Assembly: GCA_002354655.1 (NCBI GenBank)
Contig: DELY01000008.1
Span: 1 to 64,000, forward strand
Source of the DNA: Pseudomonas sp. UBA2684
GTDB taxonomy: Bacteria > Pseudomonadota > Gammaproteobacteria > Pseudomonadales > Pseudomonadaceae
DNA length: 64,000 bases
Direction: 5' to 3'
The notes beneath the pieces were generated by a model that was not told where the DNA came from, ran no database searches, and worked only from the letters and a program-made list of their open reading frames with translations. A program made the translations under genes and the position numbers. Positions 58,413 to 64,000 of the stretch are shown here, one piece after another (position 1 is the stretch's first letter; the number at the start of each line of letters is the position of its first letter).

Positions 58413-58895
58413 CTAACGCGCCTCGCGCCGGGCCTTGAAGAACGCGCTAAGCAGCGCGCCACAGTCCTCGGCCAACACGCCGCCCTCCACCAACACCCGG
58501 TGGTTGAGGAAGTCCTGGGCGAAGAACTGCCCACGACTCAGCACCACGCCAGCCTTGGGTTCGGTGGCGCCGTAGACCACCCGCTGCACTCGCGCATGCA
58601 CGATCAAGCCGGCACACATGCTGCACGGTTCCAGGGTCACGTACAGAGTGCTGCCCGGCAGGCGGTAATTGTCGACCGCCTGCGCTGCCGCGCGGATCGC
58701 CACCATTTCGGCATGCGCGCTGGGGTCATGGCTGGAGATCGGGCAATTGAAGCCGCGCCCGACAACCACGCCATCCTGCACCAGCACCGCGCCCACCGGC
58801 ACCTCACCCAGGGCCGCGCCTTCGGCCGCCAGGGCCAAGGCCTCGCGCATAAAATGCTGATCCTGGCTGCGATCAATGATCAGGGGGTGGCGCAC
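58413..58895 (-). CDS. tadA: tRNA-specific adenosine deaminase
   Basis: 160 residues. Zinc motifs HAEMVAIRAA and PCSMCAG are complete. Deaminates A34 to inosine in tRNA-Arg(ACG) and is essential. Start is uncertain: a GTG at 58895 (VRHPLIIDRSQDQHF) fits the family length and lies 2 bases after the multicopper-oxidase stop, suggesting co-transcription; an ATG to 58967 would add 24 residues lacking support. Confidence 0.93.
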   Translation of the reverse strand: MRHPLIIDRSQDQHFMREALALAAEGAALGEVPVGAVLVQDGVVVGRGFNCPISSHDPSAHAEMVAIRAAAQAVDNYRLPGSTLYVTLEPCSMCAGLIVHARVQRVVYGATEPKAGVVLSRGQFFAQDFLNHRVLVEGGVLAEDCGALLSAFFKARREAR

Positions 58896-58897
58896 GT

Positions 58898-60268
58898 TTA
58901 AACGACCTCGACTGATGCCATCAGACCGGTTTCCATATGGTCGATCACATGGCAGTGGAACATCCATACCCCGGGATTATCGGCGACCAGCGCCACCCGC
59001 GCGCGTTCGTTCTTGCCCAGCAGGTAGGTGTCGGTGAAGTACGGAATAATCGACTTGCGATTCGAGGCCAGCACCTTGAAGGTCATGCCGTGCAGGTGAA
59101 TCGGGTGCTGATACTGGCTGAGATTACGCAGCTCGAAGATATAGCTCTTGCCCAACTGCAGACGGGCAATCGGCCGGTCGGCGCAGGTCTTGTCGTTGAT
59201 ATCCCAGGCCTGGCCGTTGATCTGCCAGAAGCTGTGCGCCGCGCCCTGCGCCAGGCCGACCGACACCGCGCCGGCCCACTCGAAGTTGAAGCGCAGGGTC
59301 TCGGCACTGGCCAGATCCGGCTCGGCGATCGGATTGGCCGGCAGCGCTGGTGGCCAATCACCGGCGACTTCGGCATTGGGCTGCGCGCGCAAGGTCGCCA
59401 GGCGCAATGGCCCATTGCGCAGCGATAGCTCAACGCCAGCCGTCGGCACCCTCAACCCCAGCTCGATCCGCATGCCCGGCCCCAGCCAGTATTCCTTGCC
59501 CAACGGCCGCGGCTCGACCGGATTGCCGTCCAGCGCATAGATGCGCGCATCCGCACCCGGCAAGTTGAGGCGATAAGTCAGGGTGTTATCCAGATTGATC
59601 AGGCGCAAGCGCACCACCTGCCCGGCTGGCAGCTCCAGGGTCGGCGCGTGCACGCCATTGACCGTACTCAAGCGCCCAGGCGTGCCGCCGCGCGCCGCCT
59701 CGCGCGGCACGCTGAACTCGGTGAACGCGCCCCGCGCATCGACATGCCAGCTTTTCAGGTTGAGCGTGCGCTCGTGCGCGAACCCCGTGGGCTCGCGCTC
59801 CTCGACAATCAATGCGCCAACCAGCCCGCGACCCAACTGCTCGCCACTGGCGACATGCGGGTGATACCAGAAACTACCGGCGTCCGGGGTCTTGAACTGG
59901 TAGTCGAAGTATTCGCCGGGTAGCACCGGCAACTGCGAGACATACGGCACGCCATCCATTTCCAGCGGCAGACGGATGCCGTGCCAGTGGATGGTGGTCG
60001 GCACCTCCAGCTGGTTGATAAAGCGCACGCGCAGCCACTCGCCCTGCTTCGCACGAATCTCCAAGCCTGGCGCCTGACCGCCGTAGGCCCACGCCGGAGT
60101 CATATGACCGGGCACCAGCTCCACCTCGAGTGGCGCAGCGATCAGCTCGTAGTCATACGCGGCGGCCACCAACGGGCGCCCCAGCCAATAGCGCACGCCA
60201 CCGGCACCCAAACCGACCACACTGAGACCGGCCAAGCCGGCGAGAATTTGTCTGCGGGTAAAGGCCAT
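58898..60268 (-). CDS. Tat-exported multicopper oxidase
   Basis: 456 residues. A Tat signal FTRRQILAGLAG (RR at 5-6) and hydrophobic segment predict export of the folded protein. Copper motifs HWH (94-96), WYHPH (136, 138), HPIHLHG and C-terminal HCH (438-440) with HVIDHMETG are complete, so T1, T2 and T3 sites are present. The T1 axial position (His444 plus five) is Leu449 instead of Met. Family members oxidise Cu(I), phenols or Mn(II). PAO1 has such a gene between tadA and guaA. Island genes begin right upstream of it. Confidence 0.88.
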   Translation of the reverse strand: MAFTRRQILAGLAGLSVVGLGAGGVRYWLGRPLVAAAYDYELIAAPLEVELVPGHMTPAWAYGGQAPGLEIRAKQGEWLRVRFINQLEVPTTIHWHGIRLPLEMDGVPYVSQLPVLPGEYFDYQFKTPDAGSFWYHPHVASGEQLGRGLVGALIVEEREPTGFAHERTLNLKSWHVDARGAFTEFSVPREAARGGTPGRLSTVNGVHAPTLELPAGQVVRLRLINLDNTLTYRLNLPGADARIYALDGNPVEPRPLGKEYWLGPGMRIELGLRVPTAGVELSLRNGPLRLATLRAQPNAEVAGDWPPALPANPIAEPDLASAETLRFNFEWAGAVSVGLAQGAAHSFWQINGQAWDINDKTCADRPIARLQLGKSYIFELRNLSQYQHPIHLHGMTFKVLASNRKSIIPYFTDTYLLGKNERARVALVADNPGVWMFHCHVIDHMETGLMASVEVV

Positions 60269-60314
60269 TAATCATCTCGTATATCCGCTGTTCTGGCACA
60301 AGGTCTGTCACATC

Positions 60315-60391
60315 GTAGGGCGGACATGCCGACGGCTTGTCCGCCAGCTACAGCGCTATCGGTGGACAAGGCTTCGCCATCTCCACCCTAC
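60315..60391. repeat. GTAGGGcGGAC intergenic repeat, copy 3
   Basis: GTAGGGCGGACATGCC...GGCTTGTCCGCC and, after CTACAGCG, GGTGGACAAGGCTTCGCC..CCACCCTAC. Matches copies at 20107-20187 and 32982-33062. Confidence 0.7.
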
Positions 60392-60428
60392 AAAAGCGCG
60401 CCTCGGGCTACTGACACGGCCATAGCAC

Positions 60429-60450
60429 AAGGGCAGCCTGGGCTGCCCTT
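60429..60450 (-). terminator. Terminator of guaA
   Basis: AAGGGCAGCC/GGCTGCCCTT with a two-base centre, 11 bases beyond the duplicated guaA stop codon on the minus strand; tail TGTGCTATGG is only weakly T-rich. Confidence 0.6.
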
Positions 60451-60460
60451 GTCATTCAGA

Positions 60461-60475
60461 TCACTCCCACTCGAT
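60461..60475 (-). other. Duplicated guaA 3' end (att site of a genomic island)
   Basis: Minus strand ATC GAG TGG GAG TGA: the codons I-E-W-E-stop that end GMP synthetase in Pseudomonas and most bacteria. The remaining guaA coding sequence is absent; upstream is ATTG-ATG and unrelated DNA. A family of islands integrates at exactly GAGTGGGAGTGA in guaA and regenerates the gene end. PAO1 has guaA directly here. Recognised from memory; the other att copy is not in the window. Confidence 0.75.
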
Positions 60476-60664
60476 CATCAATAGGTCGTCTGAACCCGCA
60501 TGGATAAAGGGATTGGCTGTGATCAACAAGGGGCTTTACCGTCGCTTTTACCGTCAACCGTGCAGAGCTTTTGCTGACGCGGGAAATGGGACGATTTGCG
60601 GGGCGACGACTTTAGCGACACCATTATCAATCAGCTCTAAGCATACCTCACCGTAAGAAACTGC

Positions 60665-61564
60665 TCAGCCCAATCCGTAGAATTTGCTCAATGCTGTAGC
60701 CAATACGCCGCTGGCTGTGGCCACGCTAATTTCCCAGCCCCCGGAGGCTGCAAGAGCAACCATCTTGCCGACCCATGCACTAACTTGTGGGCCGAAGCCC
60801 TTTCCAGAGTTCGGCTCGGGGTCGTTGCGCACAGCCAGCTCTAGCTCTCGAACCTCAGCATCCCCAACGCCTTGGCTAGTGAGGTAACGTGCAAGCGAGG
60901 AAAAATCTGATGCTTTTATGTGCTGCGTATTGGTCTGGGTTACTGAGCTACCTTCTACATTTCCCAAGATACCTTGGAAATTCTCAATACGAATATTCTG
61001 ACTGTGCATAGCGGCCTGCTTCTCACTCGTAGAAAACGAAAACCCATCTCCGAGAATACCCTCTGCCTCCAGCGAGAGCGACCACTCCAAAATGCGTGTA
61101 CGAATGGTATTAAGAATAGCTGTGAGCTTGTTAGCTCCAATAGCACGCAACGGTCGAAGTGGAGCAATGCTTTCTTGCATAGACATCAATACACGCTCTT
61201 GCTCAGGCGAGAAATAGAACACGAGATGTCCATTTTTTGAGCCCTCAATCAATTGCTCGATAGAAGCCACGGACTCCGTCACATGCACTTTATTGACAAT
61301 GTCATGCACATCTTGAGGTACCAGAAAAGGTTGCAAACCGTGGAAAGGATTCTGAACCCGTAAATCCCCATGAATAAGGCGATAGCCTGGGAGCAATAGG
61401 TTGACTGCACCCGCATAGCCGTTTAGCTCAGCAAGAATCCATTCGCGAAACTCTGTGAGGTTGAGTTTGGTCGCTACCACCAGCGCCTTGCAAAGAAGAT
61501 CGCTTATATCGTGACCGCTATCTGATGCCAGCTCTTGGAGCTGAATGACAATTGGCTGTGCCAT
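60665..61564 (-). CDS. AbiTii-domain protein (abortive-infection-like)
   Basis: 299 residues. The N-terminal region from QLQELASDSGHDISDLLCKALVVA to about residue 150 has the AbiTii domain pattern (LNLTEFREWILAELNGY). A following low-complexity bridge (NIRIENFQGILGNVEGSSVTQTN) is typical of such proteins, and the C-terminal part (about 210-299) ends in a helix-rich, slightly hydrophobic GGWEISVATASGVLATALSKFYG segment. AbiTii is associated with phage-resistance islands; its mechanism is not known. Base composition is less GC-rich than the core genes. AAGGAG upstream of the ATG is 13 bases away, rather far. Confidence 0.7.
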   Translation of the reverse strand: MAQPIVIQLQELASDSGHDISDLLCKALVVATKLNLTEFREWILAELNGYAGAVNLLLPGYRLIHGDLRVQNPFHGLQPFLVPQDVHDIVNKVHVTESVASIEQLIEGSKNGHLVFYFSPEQERVLMSMQESIAPLRPLRAIGANKLTAILNTIRTRILEWSLSLEAEGILGDGFSFSTSEKQAAMHSQNIRIENFQGILGNVEGSSVTQTNTQHIKASDFSSLARYLTSQGVGDAEVRELELAVRNDPEPNSGKGFGPQVSAWVGKMVALAASGGWEISVATASGVLATALSKFYGLG

Positions 61565-62207
61565 GGATGCGTGCTATCTCCTTGGTTGATTGGCAGACTC
61601 ACACCATTTTCCTCTCCGCCAACGAGCAAAGAATAACAGCGCTCCGCATCCAGCATCACAGTCGAGATTAAAGAACCCGGGCTGCCCCCTTTCCACAAAA
61701 AGTGCTGTCCCTTCGTCGAAATCCGTTGTCTCCCCACCATGAATGCCTCCACCACGTACAGAACCCCACATCATGATCATGCCCTGAGGACTGGCGCGTG
61801 GAGGAGTCTCGCCTTGGCTTGATCGAGTTGTACGCTCAGGCCACTCCAGTTGACCAGGTGATCGGCATGATCCTGCCAGGATTGCTTCGCCTTGGGCTGG
61901 ACGGGATACCGGAACCGTGCTCGCCGCCCAGGCCCAACACCGTCGCTCGCATGGAACGCCCCATGTCGAAGGCGCAGATGCGCGAGCCGGGATAGCGGCG
62001 GAACTGCAGCGCCAGTGTGATGGATTGGAAGCACTGAAAGCGCCCACTCCTACTGAGCGGGCCTTTACCAAGTTTAAAAAATGACTTGTACCACTTTTTT
62101 ACCACCAATCTTTCTTTCCTCCTGAAGACTGGCCCAAGTCTGCTAGTTCAGAGGTAAGCTCGAGAGCCCATGCAGAATTGCTTATCAGGCTTACCATGTA
62201 ACAAAGC
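61565..62207. other. Decayed DNA between the AbiTii gene and merP
   Basis: About 640 bases. It holds the trbE fragment described separately. 61590-61800 has several crossing frames with no recognised domain and serves at least as the upstream region of the AbiTii gene. 62080-62200 is AT-rich and I see no feature in it. Confidence 0.5.
61917..62015 (-). pseudogene. trbE (VirB4-type conjugation ATPase) remnant
   Basis: A minus-strand stretch reads LALQFRRYPGSRICAFD and then MGRSMRATVLGLGGEH, matching the segment just after the Walker-A region of TrbE. The rest of this ~800-residue protein is missing; the frame continues only as unrelated sequence and soon stops. Other frames further downstream do not restore it. 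Recognised from memory and short, so moderate confidence. Confidence 0.55.
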
Positions 62208-62488
62208 TTAAGACGGTAGCTTGCGGAACACAGGGAAGCGGGAACCCGCATTCGTAGTCGCTTCGATCAGTGTCTCCAGCTGAATCATAACGGGATCGTA
62301 GATGACGATGGCCGTCTTTTGGTCGAGATTGACCTGAACGTCGCTCACACCTGACACCTTCTCCAGCGACTTCTTGACTGTGATCGGACAGGCCGGACAG
62401 GTCATGTTCTGTACGCCGAGCGTGACAGTTGTCGAGGCCGCTGCCAGTGCCGGCAGACCGACGAGTTCAGTTTCAGCAGTTGACGCAT
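62208..62488 (-). pseudogene. merP: merP (periplasmic mercury-binding protein), frameshifted
   Basis: The mature part is intact and in one frame: ALAAASTTVTLGVQNMTC then PACPITVKKSLEKV, with the paired cysteines of the HMA fold in CPAC. The ATG at 62488 (MRQLLKLN) that should start the signal peptide is in another frame: one base appears deleted near 62466, where LVGLPALAAAS would follow. It would not be made as a secreted 91-residue MerP unless translation starts otherwise. Follows the merT remnant. Confidence 0.65.
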
Positions 62489-62500
62489 AGTTAATCTCTT

Positions 62501-62566
62501 TTAGTAGAACAGCGTTGCGAACCACGGCACGCCCAACCCGGCGACGATCCAAAATACAAGCCGCTG
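62501..62566 (-). pseudogene. merT C-terminal remnant
   Basis: The minus-strand frame ends RLVFWIVAGLGVPWFATLFY and stop at 62501-62503, close to the last transmembrane helix of MerT (KLIFWIVAALVLVALGFPY... type). The first three-quarters of MerT, including the Cys-Cys helix, is absent; only the last ~20 residues can be recognised. It abuts merP, the normal merT-merP order. Confidence 0.5.
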
Positions 62567-62623
62567 TCGCGCAAGCCGTGCGCGGATCCCCTGGCGCTGC
62601 AAGAGTGGCAGCCACCTTGCTGC

Positions 62624-62654
62624 TTGACCTTGCCCCGACGGTAAGGTCCAACCT
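62624..62654 (+). promoter_or_regulatory. CueR-type copA promoter with 19-base spacer
   Basis: TTGACC (62624-62629), 19-base spacer, CAACCT (62649-62654). The spacer contains ACCTTGCC and GGTAAGGT, an imperfect palindrome with one mismatch. Over-long 19-base spacing with a dyad inside is the hallmark of MerR-family metal promoters, and matches E. coli copA (TTGACC, TAACCT). The gene it should drive is deleted; GGAGG precedes its ATG. Confidence 0.75.
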
Positions 62655-62685
62655 CTAAGTAGCGAGATAATTGTGGAGGTTGGCG

Positions 62686-63105
62686 ATGCCCCGCGCATTC
62701 CCCGAAACCACTGCTGCCGCGCCCGCTGGCCATACCCAGCAATGGGCGTTCGGCGTAGAGGGCATGACCTGCGCATCTTGCGTGGCACGGATCGAGAAAG
62801 CATTGACATTGCCATGTCGACCGACATTGATGTGGCCATGCACACTACCGGATCCCCATGATGCGCAGCAATCCGCCGCTGGTGGCGGATGCCTTGGCTC
62901 TCCCCCTGCATACCTACGGACGGATTCTGAAGAGCCAGTTTTTGGCCTTCGTTTACAACCTGGCCGGCATTCCGTTGGCTGCCTTCGGTCTGTTGAGCCC
63001 GGTAGTGGCAAGTGCGCGATGGCATTGTCCAGCGTCTCGGTAGTCACTTACGCCCTATTGTTCAAGCGCTGGCGGCCGTCACCGGTAGAGCTTGACAGAG
63101 GCTAG
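62686..63105 (+). pseudogene. copA: copA-type P1B copper ATPase, internal deletion
   Basis: Two ends of a copper ATPase joined. The N-terminus (ATG 62686) has an HMA signature GMTCASC and then VARIEKAL. It then continues out of frame into IAMSTDIDVAMH (the phosphorylation/hinge-domain end), LVADALALPL, FLAFVYNLAGIPLAAFG and LLSPVVAS, and, after a further one-base loss near 63015, AMALSSVSVVTYALLF. The transmembrane CPC, the TGE actuator and the DKTGT phosphorylation site are all missing. At least three frames are used, so no functional protein. Confidence 0.8.
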
Positions 63106-63128
63106 GTCTCAGCAAGATGGAGGCATCC

Positions 63129-63524
63129 ATGAACATTGGCACAGTGGCGAACGTCAGCGGCTTGACCGCCAAAATGATCCGCTATTACGAACGCATCGAG
63201 CTGGTCCCAGCGTCTCGGCGTACCCGGTCTGGCTATCGCGATTATCGGGAAAGCGATGTGCAGGTTTTACGCTTCATTCACCACACCCGGGATCTGGGCT
63301 TCTCATTGGCGCAGGTGCGCACCTTGCTTGCGTTGTGGCGGGATCGACATCGTCCCGGCCGCGAGGTTCGGGCCATTGCCCAACACTATATCGACACGCT
63401 GAACACACGCATTGCCTTGCTCCAGTCCCTGCGCGACGGCCTGAGCTACCTGGCCGAGCATTGCGACAACGCGGAGCAACCACCAAGGCCGATTCTGGAT
63501 GATCTGCCCCCACTACCTGAATGA
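63129..63524 (+). CDS. CueR-like MerR regulator lacking two diagnostic residues
   Basis: 131 residues. N-terminal MerR helix-turn-helix (MNIGTVANVSGLTAKMIRYYE...RDYRESDVQVLRF), coiled coil, and the C-terminal metal loop. Residue numbering matches E. coli CueR: Cys112 is present but Cys120 is Arg (QPPRPIL in place of DCPII), and Ser77, which marks a Cu(I)/Ag(I) sensor, is Gly. Copper response is therefore doubtful. ATG 63129 has GGAGG 5 bases upstream. It lies 23 bases downstream of the copA remnant. Confidence 0.7.
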   Translation: MNIGTVANVSGLTAKMIRYYERIELVPASRRTRSGYRDYRESDVQVLRFIHHTRDLGFSLAQVRTLLALWRDRHRPGREVRAIAQHYIDTLNTRIALLQSLRDGLSYLAEHCDNAEQPPRPILDDLPPLPE

Positions 63525-63536
63525 AAGGAGAACATC

Positions 63537-63776
63537 ATGACATGCGATAAATCGACCATGGTTCGGCTCGGCATCGGTGCCGGCATCATCCTGCTGGCTG
63601 CCTATGTCCTGTTTCCGGCTTTTCAAACCTGGATCGCGGCGAATGCGCTGATCTTGCTACTACTCTGTCCGCTGTCGATGCTTTTCTGCATACACGGCAT
63701 GCATAAGGGGCCGCCCGCTGCCGACGACACACAGAAGGTAAAGCCGACCGAGCGTCACCCGACCGGCACGCCATGA
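63537..63776 (+). CDS. DUF2933 small membrane protein
   Basis: 79 residues. Two predicted transmembrane helices (about 10-28 and 34-52) with the motif CPLSMLFCIHGMHK; a DUF2933 protein of the kind found beside copper and silver resistance genes. Function unknown. AAGGAG is exactly placed and overlaps the stop of the regulator gene, so they are co-transcribed. Confidence 0.8.
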   Translation: MTCDKSTMVRLGIGAGIILLAAYVLFPAFQTWIAANALILLLLCPLSMLFCIHGMHKGPPAADDTQKVKPTERHPTGTP

Positions 63777-63841
63777 TCTTTCCATAAAGCGGAGTGCTGA
63801 ACGAATTGCTCCCCCTATCGACCTAGACTAGACTCCGACGC

Positions 63842-64000
63842 ATGAAACGACGCCTGCATCTGCTGTTGCTCCTGCTGCTCAGCTTGACCCTTCCCCTGAA
63901 TGGGGTTGCGGGTGCACTCGCGTTTTCGGAGCCTTGCCCTATGGAACAGCACGGCATTTCGATGGACGAGACGCAGGCTCCGTGCTGCGAAGACCATCAG
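63842..64000 (+). CDS. Cys/His/Met-rich exported protein (5' part, runs off the window)
   Basis: 53 codons visible, no stop. Signal peptide MKRRLHLLLLLLLSLTLPLNG, cleavage near VAGA. The start of the mature part contains PCPMEQHGISM and APCCEDHQ: Cys, His and Met as in the small copper-binding proteins (CopL-like) near copper-resistance operons. It lies 65 bases after DUF2933 on the same strand and may continue the cluster. Not assessable beyond the edge. Confidence 0.55.
   Translation, partial: MKRRLHLLLLLLLSLTLPLNGVAGALAFSEPCPMEQHGISMDETQAPCCEDHQ

Larger units (their letters stand above)
60392..60664. other. Junction region between chromosome and island
   Basis: Left part is core sequence: the guaA terminator and the guaA 3' end. 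Right part (60476-60664) holds no gene. It contains TTTACCGTC twice (60535-60543 and 60547-60555) then ACCGTG, a short direct repeat spaced 12 bases. Such repeats near an att core are typical of integrase arm sites. Confidence 0.5.
60476..64000. mobile_element. End of a decayed genomic island inserted at guaA (partial)
   Basis: Begins at the guaA-end core and runs past the right edge. Its genes differ from the neighbourhood in base composition (60480-61650 is visibly AT-richer) and function. It holds an AbiTii defence-like gene, a trbE remnant of a conjugation system, broken merT/merP, copA with most of the middle deleted, a CueR-like regulator, DUF2933 and the beginning of an exported Cys/His protein. 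No integrase is in view; it may lie at the far end near intact guaA. Confidence 0.7.

Noticed and set aside
60476-60664. End of an integrase gene beside the att core
   Set aside because: No frame with tyrosine-recombinase signatures; only short direct repeats.

Overview
The window is a stretch of a Pseudomonas chromosome (G+C-rich, gamma-proteobacterial). The gene order follows the P. aeruginosa PAO1 segment from mexK-mexJ-mexL through adk, ppc, lptF, lysS-prfB, recJ, thrC-hom-dsbC-xerD, rplS-trmD-rimM-rpsP-ffh, purT, purL, mltF and tadA as I remember it. Several neighbours differ from PAO1: no zntA region between ppc and lptF, a Cache-HAMP-GGDEF gene instead of wspR next to prfB, and an isolated lapG. 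The dispersed intergenic hairpins and a REP-like element also fit Pseudomonas. I can place the organism to genus only.

Layout. 1-1243: end of a small truncated ORF and a gene-free block of inverted repeats. 1244-9000: sodium/solute symporter, the MexJK-type RND pump with its divergent TetR repressor, and rsmJ. 9373-16379: extensin-like protein, DUF72 protein, tsaB, adk, ppc and a small conserved gene. 16400-20037: a lipoprotein pair (DUF4398 and LptF/OmpA type) behind an unusual palindrome-rich leader, then a three-gene block on the minus strand. 20229-25795: QEGLA-motif protein, lipoprotein, TetR regulator, lysS, and prfB with its programmed frameshift. 25966-35711: diguanylate cyclase, GMC oxidoreductase, DUF533 protein, lapG, recJ, yaeQ, CoA-transferase, endA. 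35874-45203: threonine biosynthesis, dsbC, xerD, a c-di-GMP-receptor-like exported protein, the rpsP-rimM-trmD-rplS operon and ffh. 45361-60268: inner-membrane proteins, purT, Nudix enzymes, L,D-transpeptidase, CDGSH protein, purL, mltF, tadA and a Tat-exported multicopper oxidase.

The last 3.5 kb is not core chromosome. A short duplicate of the guaA 3' end (60461-60475), followed by what looks like the guaA terminator, lies where guaA should end. Beyond it come an AbiTii-domain gene, a trbE remnant, broken merT/merP, a copA reduced to its two ends by an internal deletion, a CueR-like regulator lacking two diagnostic residues, a DUF2933 protein and the start of a Cys/His/Met-rich exported protein. 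This is the decayed end of a genomic island inserted at guaA.

The most unusual intact gene is at 40684-41364. It has two perfect 24-residue MshEN c-di-GMP-binding motifs with the canonical 5-residue spacer, but no ATPase. They are placed directly before what looks like an internal signal peptide and an exported C-terminal part. With the diguanylate cyclase and lapG it gives the window three widely spaced c-di-GMP-linked genes.
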